Source of the DNA: VRUE01 sp963720805
GTDB taxonomy: Bacteria > Actinomycetota > Thermoleophilia > Solirubrobacterales > 70-9
DNA: 64,000 bases
Direction of reading: 5' to 3'
Assembly (NCBI GenBank): GCA_963720805.1
Contig: CAVRGT010000010.1
Span: 62,001 to 126,000 of the forward strand
Position numbers and translations under genes: made by a program. Below, piece after piece: positions 7,759 to 16,173 of this stretch (the stretch's first letter is position 1; each line of letters opens with the position of its first letter). The notes under the pieces are model-generated. The model did no database searches, had not been told where the DNA came from, and saw nothing but the letters and a program-made list of their open reading frames with translations.

Positions 7759-8322
7759 TCAGTCGGGGGCGAGGCCGTGGCCGGTGATCAGCAGCCAGAG
7801 CGTTTTCAGCAGGATGCGGGCGTCGAGGGCGGGGCTGCGGCGCTCGACGTAGTCGACGTCGAGCTCGATTCGGTCCTCCCAGGGAATGCCGGCGCGGCCC
7901 TGGACCTGGGCCCAGCCGGTGATGCCCGGGCGGACCTCGTGGCGGCGGTGCTGGCGCGGCGTGTAGTCGATCACCTGGGCGGGAATCGTCGGACGGGGGC
8001 CGACGATCGCCATCTCGCCGCGCAGGACGTTGATGAGGTTGGGGATCTCGTCGAGCGAGGTGCGGCGCAGGACCCGGCCGGCGCCGGTGACGCGCGGATC
8101 GTCGCGGGTGACGACCGTGCCGACCCCGACCGGATCGGAGCCGGCGACCATCGTGCGCAGCTTCAGCATCTCGAACTCCTCGCCGTTCAAGCCGACGCGG
8201 CGCTGGCGGTAGATGACCGGGCCCCGGCTGCCGAGCTTGATCGCGATCGCGGCGATCAGGAGCACGGGCGACAGAATTGCCAGCGCCAGGGAGGCGATGG
8301 CTACATCGAGGAATCTAGGCAT
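7759..8322 (-). CDS. bacterial sugar transferase (undecaprenyl-phosphate glycosyl-1-phosphate transferase)
   Basis: 187-residue minimal monotopic phosphoglycosyl transferase that loads the first sugar phosphate onto undecaprenyl phosphate for polysaccharide assembly. The N-terminal membrane helix (VAIASLALAILSPVLLIAAI) is followed by the family sequence GPVIYRQRRVGLNGEEFEMLKLRTM. LRRTSLDEIPNLINVLRGEM is the catalytic Asp-Glu block, with VGPRP next. GITGWAQVQGRA and LDVDYVERRSPALDARILLKTL complete it. This short type lacks the WcaJ-like N-terminal helices. It follows the GT2 gene by 9 bases in a leftward run. Confidence 0.93.
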   Translation of the reverse strand: MPRFLDVAIASLALAILSPVLLIAAIAIKLGSRGPVIYRQRRVGLNGEEFEMLKLRTMVAGSDPVGVGTVVTRDDPRVTGAGRVLRRTSLDEIPNLINVLRGEMAIVGPRPTIPAQVIDYTPRQHRRHEVRPGITGWAQVQGRAGIPWEDRIELDVDYVERRSPALDARILLKTLWLLITGHGLAPD

Positions 8323-8331
8323 TTCCCAGCC

Positions 8332-9462
8332 TCATCGGGTTCCTGGCGCCTTCTCCCAGGCCCCCGCGGGTCGCCCCTGGCGGAAGCGGTCCCAGAGCCC
8401 GGCGGCGATCGAGAGTGTCGTCATCGCGTAGTAACGCGCGAGGCGCAGCGGCCCGACCGGGAAGCTGCCGCCGAACAGCGCCGCGGCGATCGCGGCGACC
8501 TGGATGCCGTAGGTGACGATGTAGACGGTGCCGCTGCCGAGCAGGGCGAGGTTGGCGAAGAAGGCGATGAGGTGGAGGAACGGGCTCAGGTAGCGCAGCA
8601 GGCGATGCGAGAAGAGCTCGAAGGCGTAGAGGGTCGAGTAGCCGCGCGGCGAGATCATCCGCTCGCCGACGACGATGTCCCAGAGGCCGACCATCATCCG
8701 CCGTTTGCGGGCGAACTCGCCCTCCATCGTCGGCACCATCTTCTCCTCGGCGCGCGCGGCCGGGACGTAGAGCGAGCGCTTGCCGCGCTTGGCCAGGGCG
8801 AAGGGGAAGGAGAGGTCGTGGCTGCCCGCGGGGTCAAGCGGCAGGTAGTCCGCGGCGCGCACGGCGTAGATCGCGCCGTTGCCGGCGGTGATCCCGGCGA
8901 GCTCGGACTCCATCTCGCGGACCGCCATCTCGTAGCGCCAGTAGGCGCCCTCGAGGTTGTCGCCGTCGGCGTCGAGGAAGCGGACCTGGCCGCAGGCGTA
9001 GGCGACCCGCGGCTCGGTGAAGGCGGCGATGAGCCGGCGCAGGGCGTCGGTGCGCCACTCGCTGTTGGCGTCGGAGAAGGCGAGGATCTCACCGGAGGCC
9101 CGCTCGGCCGCCGCGTTCTGCGCCGCCAGCTTGCCGCCGCGAGGCAGCTCGAGCACGAGGTCGGCGCCGGCGGCGCGGGCGCGCTCGGCGGTGGCGTCGT
9201 AGGAGCCATCGGAGGCGACGATCAGCTCGAGCAGCTCACGCGGGTAGTCGAGGGCGAGGGCGTTGGCGACCTTGGCCTCGATCACCTCCTCCTCGTCATA
9301 GGCGGCGACGATCAGCGAGACGCGGGGCAACTCGTCGTTCGCGGGTACGGCCGGGCTCGGCAGAGAACGCCGCAGCGCAACCAGAAGCCGGAGAAGCAAC
9401 GGGTAGCCGAGGTGCGTATAGACGATCAGCGCAGCGGAAACCCAAAAGAGCGCAGCGAGCAT
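8332..9462 (-). CDS. membrane glycosyltransferase family 2
   Basis: 376 residues. One N-terminal helix (MLAALFWVSAALIVYTHLGY) is followed by a GT-A catalytic domain: PRVSLIVAAYDEEEVI, LIVASDGSYDATAE, EILAFSDANSEWR as the DXD-type metal region, TAGNGAIYAVR and ARAEEKMVPTMEGEF. Three C-terminal helices follow (LIAFFANLALLGSG and after). The arrangement matches processive or lipid-linked glycosyltransferases of exopolysaccharide loci. It is in line with the priming transferase downstream. Donor sugar unknown. Confidence 0.88.
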   Translation of the reverse strand: MLAALFWVSAALIVYTHLGYPLLLRLLVALRRSLPSPAVPANDELPRVSLIVAAYDEEEVIEAKVANALALDYPRELLELIVASDGSYDATAERARAAGADLVLELPRGGKLAAQNAAAERASGEILAFSDANSEWRTDALRRLIAAFTEPRVAYACGQVRFLDADGDNLEGAYWRYEMAVREMESELAGITAGNGAIYAVRAADYLPLDPAGSHDLSFPFALAKRGKRSLYVPAARAEEKMVPTMEGEFARKRRMMVGLWDIVVGERMISPRGYSTLYAFELFSHRLLRYLSPFLHLIAFFANLALLGSGTVYIVTYGIQVAAIAAALFGGSFPVGPLRLARYYAMTTLSIAAGLWDRFRQGRPAGAWEKAPGTR

Positions 9463-9477
9463 CCCGCGATTATCGGC

Positions 9478-9524
9478 TTCCGGTGCGCTTTATGCTCGCG
9501 TGGGGTGCATAAGGCGCACCGGAA
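9478..9524. terminator. hairpin after GT4 gene
   Basis: 18-base arms (9478-9495 and 9507-9524) pair with one G-T exception around an 11-base loop. The hairpin starts 6 bases beyond the GT4 stop and precedes the GT2 gene, so it could end or trim the GT4 message. Confidence 0.65.
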
Positions 9525-9530
9525 CGGCTG

Positions 9531-10640
9531 TCACTGCGTCAGCTCTTCGTACAGCGCCAGGGTCGCTCCGGCGATCGCGTCCCAGGAGTACGGGCCCGTC
9601 GCGGCGGCGCGGGCGGCGGCGGCCAGTCGCTCGCGGGCTGCCGGGTCCGCGGTTAGCTCGCTCAACGCCTGGGCCAGGGCGGTTGCGTCTCCGGGAGGGA
9701 CGAGCCGCGCCGCGCCTGTTGTCGCGACCTCGGGGAAGCCGCCGACGGCGCTGAGCAGCAGCGGCTTGCCGAAGGCGAGGCCGGTGTAGAGGACGCCGGA
9801 GTGCTCGGCGTCGCGGTAGGGCAGGACGAGGAGATCGGCGCGGCGGAAGATCGCCGGGATCTCGGCGTCCTCGACGAAGCGGGTGACGAAGCGGACGCGC
9901 CCGGGGCACGCCTGCGCCGCGGCGCGCAGCGGCGTGACGTCCATACGCGGGTTGCCGACGATCCAGAGCTCGGCGCCCTCGACCTGGGCGAAGGCCTCGA
10001 GCAGCAGGTCGAGCCCCTTGTAGGGACGGAGCAGGCCGAAGAAGAGGATCACCGGGCCCTCGGCGCCCTCGAGCTCGGCGGGCAGCGGCTTCTCCTCGGG
10101 CAGGCGGGTGAGGTAGTCGAAGGCGCCGTGGGGGATGACGCGGACGCTGGAGGGGTCGAGGCCGACCGCGTCGCGCAGGCGCGCCGCGCCGTGCTCGGAG
10201 TGGGCGATGACGGCGTCCATGCGGGTGAAGAGGCGCCGCGCGACCTTCGTCTGGCGGCGGCTGGGAGCGGGCGGCAGGATGTAGTGCGCGGTGAGCAGGC
10301 GCGGCCGCTTCGGCGGCAGCAAGTGGGCGTCGAGAGCGGGCATGGTGAGCCACTGGTAGTGGACGACGTCGGCGTCGAGGACCCCGCGCAGGCGGCGCAT
10401 GTCGGCGAGGTGCTCGACCGCCTTGGCGGCGCGGCGGCCCGGGGCCTCTAGCCCCCGCTCGGCGCTGCGGCGATAGAAGCACTCGCGCACCCGGTAGCCG
10501 TCGGCCTCGGGCACCGGCCCGTAGAGGAAGCGGCTGCTCAGCAGCTCGACCTCAGCGCCGCGCTGGGCCAGCGCCGCGGCAAGTGCGCGGTCGTAGGGCG
10601 GCGTGAAGGCCGAGGGGTCGACCAGCTGAACGCGCGTCAT
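9531..10640 (-). CDS. glycosyltransferase family 4
   Basis: 369-residue GT-B enzyme. The N-terminal acceptor domain begins RVQLVDPSAFTPPYDRALA. ADVVHYQWL and DAVIAHSEHGAARLRD are typical. The donor half begins EGPVILFFGLLRPYKGLDLL with the GT4 'G..R.KG' block, then GAELWIVGNPR, FRRADLLVLPYRDAEHSGVLYTGLAFGKPLLLS and PGDATALAQAL. The second Glu of the EX7E motif is not obvious in that segment. ATG 10640 is preferred because the sequence matches the family start. Its promoter region of about 40 bases is shared with the divergent GT2 gene. Confidence 0.88.
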   Translation of the reverse strand: MTRVQLVDPSAFTPPYDRALAAALAQRGAEVELLSSRFLYGPVPEADGYRVRECFYRRSAERGLEAPGRRAAKAVEHLADMRRLRGVLDADVVHYQWLTMPALDAHLLPPKRPRLLTAHYILPPAPSRRQTKVARRLFTRMDAVIAHSEHGAARLRDAVGLDPSSVRVIPHGAFDYLTRLPEEKPLPAELEGAEGPVILFFGLLRPYKGLDLLLEAFAQVEGAELWIVGNPRMDVTPLRAAAQACPGRVRFVTRFVEDAEIPAIFRRADLLVLPYRDAEHSGVLYTGLAFGKPLLLSAVGGFPEVATTGAARLVPPGDATALAQALSELTADPAARERLAAAARAAATGPYSWDAIAGATLALYEELTQ

Positions 10641-10680
10641 CGAGCTGTGCGGGGATCGGGGGTCACGGCCGACGATTATC

Positions 10681-11622
10681 GTGACCGCGGTGGCGCCCAC
10701 GCTCTCCTACTGCGTCGTGAACACGAACGGCCGCGATTACCTGCTCGCTTGCCTCGAGGGGATCGAGCGCACCCATCCCGAGGGCGTCGAGCGCGAGGTC
10801 CTGGTTTTGGACAACGCCTCCACAGATGGCTCAGCCGAAGCGGTGCGCGCCCGTGGCGGCGAGGTCCGCCTGATCGAGCGCGAGCGACGAACGGGCAAGG
10901 CCGAGAACGACTCGACCCTGATGCGCGAGGCGCTCGGCAGGTACTGCCTGCTGCTCAACGAGGACTCCGAGCTGCGCCCGGGAGCTGCCGCGGCGCTGAT
11001 CGAGGCCCTCGACGCCGACCCGAAGGCAGCGGCCGCAACGGCGCAGTTGCTCGACTCCGCGGGCGAGCCGGTCCCCTGCGCCTGGCGCTTCCCGGGTGTC
11101 GGCACTGCCCTGGCCGGGGCGCTCTTCCTGCACCGCCGGCTGACCGTGCAGAGCAAGGGCAGCTCGACCCGCCGGGTCGACTGGGGGCAATCGAGCGCCC
11201 TGCTGGTGCGCCGCGAGGCTGCCGCCGAGGTCGACTACATGGACCGCGACTTCTTCGTCTACTACGACGAGTGCGACTTCGCCAAGCGCCTCGCCGATGC
11301 CGGTCGGCACAGCCTCTTCGTCCCCGCCGCCGAGGCGGTCCACCACGACCAGCTCTCCACCGACCTCAGCGCCGGCCTCCCCCGCATCGTCGAATTCCAC
11401 CGCAATCGAGATAGATACATGCGCAAGCACCACGGACGCGGAGCGGCGCTGGCGGTGCGCCTGCTCACCGCTTGGTCATACGCGGTGCGGGCGCTTGCGG
11501 CCACGGTCATGCCCAAGCAACCGGCGCGGGTCTACTGGGCCCACGCGCGCCAAGCGCTACACCCCGGTCACGGAGAGAGCATCCGAGACCGGACGAACGA
11601 TCCCGGTAGGGGTTCCACTTAA
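10681..11622 (+). CDS. glycosyltransferase family 2 (rhamnosyltransferase-like)
   Basis: 313-residue soluble GT-A enzyme. LSYCVVNTNGRDYLLACLEG, VLVLDNASTDGSAEAV, CLLLNEDSELRPGAAAALIE (the metal-binding DED in place of DXD) and RRVDWGQSSALLVRREAAAEV lead to DRDFFVYYDECDFAKRLADAG. That order is typical of WbbL-type rhamnosyl or galactofuranosyl transferases. Start is GTG 10681. Its last codons (DRTNDPGRGST) lie in the left arm and core of hairpin A3, and the core TAA supplies the stop, so the natural C-terminus may have been altered. Confidence 0.87.
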   Translation: MTAVAPTLSYCVVNTNGRDYLLACLEGIERTHPEGVEREVLVLDNASTDGSAEAVRARGGEVRLIERERRTGKAENDSTLMREALGRYCLLLNEDSELRPGAAAALIEALDADPKAAAATAQLLDSAGEPVPCAWRFPGVGTALAGALFLHRRLTVQSKGSSTRRVDWGQSSALLVRREAAAEVDYMDRDFFVYYDECDFAKRLADAGRHSLFVPAAEAVHHDQLSTDLSAGLPRIVEFHRNRDRYMRKHHGRGAALAVRLLTAWSYAVRALAATVMPKQPARVYWAHARQALHPGHGESIRDRTNDPGRGST

Positions 11623-11710
11623 CTTTTTCGGTGGAGAGTGAGTGGGCTAACGCCTCTGGCCTCACGACGAAAAAGTGCAAGACGCTCCACCCCTACCGGG
11701 ATCGTTCGTC
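11592..11710 (+). repeat. family A hairpin element, copy A3
   Basis: Perfect 22-bp arms (11592-11613, 11689-11710) around the conserved core TTCCACTTAACTTTTTCG / CGAAAAAGTGCAAGACG. The loop also has GTGAG/CTCAC pairing. It lies between convergent genes. The right arm ends inside the flippase stop codon and the core provides the GT2 stop. Confidence 0.9.
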
Positions 11711-13250
11711 AGAGGCGGGCATCCTCGTCCATTTGCTCCGCCTCATATGTCTCCGGAATAGAGCCGTCAACGCCGGCCGCCGTCGGCCGAAGGGCCTGCA
11801 GGCCCGCGAGCACCTCGGCCGGGCGACGCAGGCGGGCCAGCCAGCGGCGCTCCGCATGGGTGAAGAAGCCGGTGGCCAGGAGAGCGAATGGATATGCCAA
11901 GGCGAAGGCTAGGCGCAGGAGGAGGCCGAGGAAGCCCTCGGTCGGCAGCAGCAGCTCGCCGAGGCCGATCAGGCCGGCCGAGACGGCGAGCGCGCGCAGC
12001 AGGCGGGCCCATTCGTAGGGCACCGGGAAGAGCCGCTGGGTGAAGACGTACATCAGCGCCAGCACGACGATGTAGGAGGCGACGAGGGCGATCGCGGCGC
12101 CGACGATCCCCAGCGGCGGCACCAGGGCGAGGTTGAGCGCGATGTTGGCAACGAGGGCGGCGCCGGTGGCGGGGAAGTTGAACTCGGTGCGACCGGTGCG
12201 GCCGAGGATGACGACCAGCACCATGTAGAGCGCGTAGAGGGTGGCGGCGGTGGCGATCAGGCCGATCACCTCGTAGGAGCCGAAGAACTCGGGCGCCGCG
12301 AGGGCGCGGACGATCCAGCGCGAGAGCAGCCACATGCCGGTGACGACGAAGGCACAGCCGGCGACGAAGAGGGTGACCACCGTGGCGTAGACACGACGCG
12401 CCTCGTCGTCGTCGCGGATCGAGTAGGCGAGCGGCGGCCAGGCGAGCTGGAAGCCGCGGACCAGAACGTTGACGCCCTGGGCGAACTTGACCCCGAGCGA
12501 GTAGAGGCCGGCCTGAGGGGCGCCGGCTACGTGGATGATGATGATCCGGTCGACGAAGTTGAGCCCGTAGAGCGAGAGCTCGGCCGGCATCGTCGGCAGG
12601 CCGAAGCGCAGCAGGCGGCGCAGCAGCGGCACTTCGAAGCGCAGCGAGAGGCGGCGCCGGTGGACGAAGAGCAGCGCCGCCACGACGACGGCGCCGCTGG
12701 CGTAGCTGCCGATCAGGAGGCCGCGGGCGCCCTCTTCCAGGCCGACGACGAGGATCACGGTCAGCCCGATCGCGCCCAGCACGCTGAGGATCGTGGTGAT
12801 GAAGAAGGCCTTTGCGCGCTCCTCGAGGCGGAAGAGGGTGAGCAGGTACTCGCTCATCGTCAGCACCCAGAGGCCGCCGATCGAGATCCGCGCCAGTTCG
12901 GGCGCGGATTCGGCGAGCAGCGCATTGGAGATCGGCCCGGCGAAGGGGAGCGCGACCAGCGCCGCGATCGTGGCGAACCAGAACAGCGCCGCGAAGGCGC
13001 TGGCGACGACGCGAGCCGGGTCCTCGCCCTTCTTGTAGTAAAAGCGCAACAGCGCCTCGATCAGGCCGAGGCGGACGACGATGCTGGCCGAGACGACCGC
13101 GGCGAACATCGCCTCGGCGACGCCGTAGTCGCCGAGGCTCAGGTAGCGCGTGTAGAGCGGCAGCAGCGCCACCGCGATCAGCTTCGAGACGATGCTGGCC
13201 GCGGTGTAGGCGGCTCCTGTCGTCGCTAGGCGGCGGAGGTATCCGGACAC
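11709..13250 (-). CDS. polysaccharide flippase (Wzx/MATE-like)
   Basis: 513-residue integral membrane protein of the MOP superfamily, flipping lipid-linked oligosaccharide to the outer face. Family features are SIVSKLIAVALLPLYTRYL in TM1, LGDYGVAEAMFAAV, RRLLRFGLPTMPAELS, NFVDRIIIIHVAGAPQAG and YSLGVKFAQGVN, with about 14 hydrophobic segments. It starts at GTG 13250 and overlaps the O-antigen-ligase gene by 25 bases, so the two are coupled. The C-terminal 45 residues are polar and probably cytoplasmic. Confidence 0.9.
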   Translation of the reverse strand: MSGYLRRLATTGAAYTAASIVSKLIAVALLPLYTRYLSLGDYGVAEAMFAAVVSASIVVRLGLIEALLRFYYKKGEDPARVVASAFAALFWFATIAALVALPFAGPISNALLAESAPELARISIGGLWVLTMSEYLLTLFRLEERAKAFFITTILSVLGAIGLTVILVVGLEEGARGLLIGSYASGAVVVAALLFVHRRRLSLRFEVPLLRRLLRFGLPTMPAELSLYGLNFVDRIIIIHVAGAPQAGLYSLGVKFAQGVNVLVRGFQLAWPPLAYSIRDDDEARRVYATVVTLFVAGCAFVVTGMWLLSRWIVRALAAPEFFGSYEVIGLIATAATLYALYMVLVVILGRTGRTEFNFPATGAALVANIALNLALVPPLGIVGAAIALVASYIVVLALMYVFTQRLFPVPYEWARLLRALAVSAGLIGLGELLLPTEGFLGLLLRLAFALAYPFALLATGFFTHAERRWLARLRRPAEVLAGLQALRPTAAGVDGSIPETYEAEQMDEDARL

Positions 13251-14902
13251 GGCTCGACCCTACGTTGATCGGCGGCCGCAAGGGACACAGCAACTGCGAG
13301 GAGGACCCAGGTGATGGGGTCCTCGTAGAAGCCGGCGTAGGCCATCGTGTGGACAACGAGGGCGACGAAGGTTGCGAGAACTGCTGCTCGGGCTATGGCC
13401 ACTTGGCGCGCGGGTCCTGTCACTGCAGGGGACCCACCACCCCCTCCGGTCGCTAAAGCGTCCTCGGGGGCGGTACCCCCTACAGTGCCACCCGCGCGAG
13501 AAGCGGACAAGCGAGACAGCGAAGGACGCAGGCCTCTGGCCATGGTCCACAGTGCGGTTACGACGAGAGCGGCGTAGAGCGCGAGCCCCACGATGCCTTG
13601 CTCTGCTGCCACGGTAATCGGCTCCGTGTGCGAGACGGAGACTGGAGCTTTACGGGTCTTCACATGCTCGCGGTAAGCCTTTGGGAAGCTGCCTGAGCCG
13701 TAGCCGTAGACGGGGCGTTGGGTGAAGAGGTGGACGCCGCCGGAGACGAGGTTGGCGCGGCCCGAGGTGTCGATGTTGATGCGGTCGAAGCTGAAGCTGC
13801 CGGCGAGGGTGACGATCAGCATCGTCAGGACGACGCCGCCGACTGCGGCTATCGCTGTCCATTTCAAGCTCCAGCGCAAAGCGGCGAGGACAACGAGTCC
13901 CGCGAGTAGGGCAGCGAAGCTTGATTGCGAGAAGGTCGGCACGAGGCCAATCCAAAGAACAGCAACCAGCCCAGTGAGCAGGGCAAGCGTTTGTCGCTCT
14001 CGGGCCCATAGCAGCGCACTCATCGCCACCACTGCGACCAGCGCCAAGTACCTACCGTAGATGTTCGGGTCCCAGAAGACCGAGTTAACTCGGAAGTAGG
14101 TGTGAAATTCATTCGACCTGATCACCTGGTCATTCCAGAACAAGCTCTTGGTCGCGAACTCCACCGAGCCGACCGCAACGAAGCAGACCGCCTCGATCCC
14201 GACGACCCACAGGACCAGCGTCAGCAACCTCCGGTCCCACTTGCCCTCCCGCAATAGGCCGTACACCAAGCTGAATGGCACGAAGAAGAAGCAGACGTTC
14301 TGGAGTCCCTTCGAGAAATCCTCTGAGTAGAGGACCTGAACTGCGTACAGGACAACCACCGCGGCGAGTACTCGCGGTAGCCACGCGCTTGGGCCGGCGG
14401 GTCCTGTCACCGCAGGGGACCCCCCACCCCTTCCGGTCGCTAAAGCGTCCTCAGGGGCGGGCCCCCCTACGGTGCCACCCCCCGGCAGAAGCGGATGATT
14501 TGCGCGCCAGGTTCGTAGCGTGGTCGCCAGCACCCCCCCGGCGATGACGAGGTAGAGAGGTACCAGGAGGTTTGCGGTGTCGCCTCCGGCGTTGAGAGGA
14601 ACTCGGAAAGGAAGGGCAGCGACGATCGCGAGAGGCAGGAGCACCGGCCAGCGCTTGAAGACATAGGTGAGCGCGGCGGTGAGCGCGAGACCCACGAGGC
14701 CAAGCGCGACGAGGCGGCCGGTGCTGTGGCGCAGGTCGACGATCTGGTGGGAGTGCCACTGGTCGCCGAGGATCAGGACCGGGAAGAGAATCAGGGCCGC
14801 GAGCATCGCGAGCGTGCGCATCCGGCCTGGCGGCAACACGATCGCCCCGGCAGCGCCAGCCGCTGCGACTAGGACGCCGAGACCGGCGAGGAAGGCGCTC
14901 AC
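13226..14902 (-). CDS. O-antigen ligase/polymerase family membrane protein
   Basis: 558-residue polytopic protein with the Wzy_C/WaaL-type domain. The large periplasmic loop contains TQRPVYGYGSGSFPKAY followed by SHTEPITVAAEQGIVGLALY, matching the conserved His...Glu-x-Gly of polymerases and ligases. About 12 helices are visible. Two family D palindromes sit in frame: one after residue 145 and one near residue 480. Each adds about 30 residues rich in Gly, Pro and Ala (GGTVGG, PEDALATG, GGGSPAVTGPA) in inter-helix segments. The GTG start overlaps the next upstream stop (GTGA). Confidence 0.87.
   Translation of the reverse strand: MSAFLAGLGVLVAAAGAAGAIVLPPGRMRTLAMLAALILFPVLILGDQWHSHQIVDLRHSTGRLVALGLVGLALTAALTYVFKRWPVLLPLAIVAALPFRVPLNAGGDTANLLVPLYLVIAGGVLATTLRTWRANHPLLPGGGTVGGPAPEDALATGRGGGSPAVTGPAGPSAWLPRVLAAVVVLYAVQVLYSEDFSKGLQNVCFFFVPFSLVYGLLREGKWDRRLLTLVLWVVGIEAVCFVAVGSVEFATKSLFWNDQVIRSNEFHTYFRVNSVFWDPNIYGRYLALVAVVAMSALLWARERQTLALLTGLVAVLWIGLVPTFSQSSFAALLAGLVVLAALRWSLKWTAIAAVGGVVLTMLIVTLAGSFSFDRINIDTSGRANLVSGGVHLFTQRPVYGYGSGSFPKAYREHVKTRKAPVSVSHTEPITVAAEQGIVGLALYAALVVTALWTMARGLRPSLSRLSASRAGGTVGGTAPEDALATGGGGGSPAVTGPARQVAIARAAVLATFVALVVHTMAYAGFYEDPITWVLLAVAVSLAAADQRRVEPCPDTSAA
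13407..13498 (+). repeat. intragenic family D palindrome, copy D1
   Basis: 92 bases with CGCGCGGGT and ACCCGCGCG ends, CACTGCAGGGG against CCCCCTACAGTG inside, and a central CGCTAAAGCG mini-palindrome. It lies in the 3' part of the O-antigen-ligase gene, keeps the frame and encodes a Gly/Pro-rich linker. Confidence 0.85.
14395..14485 (+). repeat. intragenic family D palindrome, copy D2
   Basis: Same element as D1 (GGGTCCTGTCACCGCAGGGG, then TCGCTAAAGCGTCC and TACGGTGCCACCC) in the 5' third of the same gene. It is read in the same frame as D1, giving nearly the same peptide. The ACCGC/CGGTG change on both arms is compensatory. Confidence 0.85.
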
Positions 14903-15405
14903 GGCCTACCTCCAGGCGCCGCCTGCTTGCACCCCTTGGTTGGATTCCGCTTCGCGTGGTGCAACTTGATCGTGCCCGGGGGGACGAGCACCCGTTCCTG
15001 ACCCAGCAGCTTGACTCGCAGCTTGTAGCGACCCGGGGGGGCGGTCCCGTCATTGCGAGTGCGGCCGTCCCAGTAGTAGGTGTGGAAGTGGTAGCGCTTG
15101 AGGTAGGTGTCGCGGGCGAGGGTGAGGATCAGCCTGCCGCCGGGCTTGACCACCTGCACCGTGCCCTGGTCGGACTGGGTGGTGCGGAAGCGGATCCGCA
15201 TGCGGTCATAGCGGCAGTCGGCGTTCGGGGTGAAGCTGTGAACCGGCTGCTTCGGGTGAAGGATCGGTACCGCGACGAAGGTGGCTCGGTCCAGTACCAG
15301 CGGGTCGCGCTTGACCCTTTGCGACCAGGCGAAGGCGGCGAGTGTGGCGAAGACGAGGAGGGCGAAGACGAGGCCTGCCCAGGCCTCAGCCTTCGGCCGG
15401 GGCAT
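14899..15405 (-). CDS. membrane-anchored protein with FlgD-like Ig fold
   Basis: 168 residues: one N-terminal helix (EAWAGLVFALLVFATLAAFAW) and an extracytoplasmic beta-rich domain. YYWDGRTRNDGTAPPGRYKL matches the 'W-DG-...-DG-x-PxGxY' core of FlgD-type Ig repeats. A basic tail follows (KLHHAKRNPTKGCKQ). It overlaps the O-antigen-ligase gene by 4 bases and the LytR_C gene by 20 bases, so the three are expressed together. It is likely an accessory envelope protein of the polysaccharide locus. Exact role unknown. Confidence 0.6.
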   Translation of the reverse strand: MPRPKAEAWAGLVFALLVFATLAAFAWSQRVKRDPLVLDRATFVAVPILHPKQPVHSFTPNADCRYDRMRIRFRTTQSDQGTVQVVKPGGRLILTLARDTYLKRYHFHTYYWDGRTRNDGTAPPGRYKLRVKLLGQERVLVPPGTIKLHHAKRNPTKGCKQAAPGGRP

Positions 15406-16156
15406 CGTCCTCGCCGACGATCACGGAGACCGGCGCGCCGCCGGAGACCGATTCGATGTCACCGCTCATCAGCTTCAGCTGCGAGATGCCCAGCGCCTTG
15501 GCGACCCTGCGCGCTTCCGGAGCATGGCCGCGCTCGAACATGACGAGGCTTTCGGCGAAGCTGGTGCTGCTGTTGGTGACGGCGCCGCGCTTGAAGCCCT
15601 TGCCTTCGACTTTGTCGGCATAGGTGGCAGCGAGGCCCGGCACCGCGGTGCCGTTGAGCACGGTCACTTCGATTTCGGCCGGCTTGGTCGCCCTCGCCGA
15701 CTTGGCTTTGCCGCCCTTGCCGTCGGCGGAGTTCGAGCCCTGGGTGGCGACGTAGACCGCTCCGGCGGCGATCAGCAGCACGACGACGAAGATCGCCACC
15801 AGCCAGCGCGGTTCGGCGATCCGCGAGCCAAAGCTGGAGAAGCCCTCGCCAAGGCGCTCGCGGCGAGTCAGTTCCGGCAGGCCCGCATCGCGCCGTCGCC
15901 GTCGCTCCTCGCGCTGGTCGAGCGCCTCGCGTTCGGTGGTGCGGGCATCCTCCAGCGCCCGCAGCTCCTCGGCCCGTTTCGCCGCCGCGGCGGAGGTCGA
16001 GTCCTTGCGCTCGGTATCGCGCTCGGGCGCCGAGCCGGCCCACTCGCGCAGGCGGCGGAGATCGCGCCCCTGCGAAAACGCGAGCATGGCGAGGACTGCG
16101 AGGCCGAGAAACGCAGCCAGGCCTGCGAAGGCGCCGATTTCCTTGATCAACTCCAC
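15386..16156 (-). CDS. LytR_C domain membrane protein
   Basis: 256 residues. A hydrophobic N-terminus (IGAFAGLAAFLGLAVLAMLAF) is followed by a charged, probably coiled-coil segment (residues about 35-100, rich in Glu/Arg). A second helix (WLVAIFVVVLLIAAGAVYVA) comes next, then a LytR_C domain starting EIEVTVLNGTAVPGLAATYAD, whose VLNG-x-x-x-GLA signature is diagnostic. LytR_C domains accompany LCP ligases that attach glycopolymers to peptidoglycan; no LCP catalytic domain is present here. The start GTG 16156 is 17 bases after the dehydratase stop. Confidence 0.8.
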   Translation of the reverse strand: MELIKEIGAFAGLAAFLGLAVLAMLAFSQGRDLRRLREWAGSAPERDTERKDSTSAAAAKRAEELRALEDARTTEREALDQREERRRRRDAGLPELTRRERLGEGFSSFGSRIAEPRWLVAIFVVVLLIAAGAVYVATQGSNSADGKGGKAKSARATKPAEIEVTVLNGTAVPGLAATYADKVEGKGFKRGAVTNSSTSFAESLVMFERGHAPEARRVAKALGISQLKLMSGDIESVSGGAPVSVIVGEDDAPAEG

Positions 16157-16173
16157 TGCGTGGCTGCGAGAGG

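Noticed and set aside
7426..9789. A 787-residue open frame on the plus strand over the GNAT and glycosyltransferase genes
   Set aside because: It is antisense to clear families, has shadow-type composition rich in Arg, Gly and Asp, and no motif. Long antisense frames are expected at this GC content.
13226..14902. Family D segments as assembly artefacts
   Set aside because: The same sequence occurs at three unrelated places, keeps the frame in each, and shows paired changes between copies.
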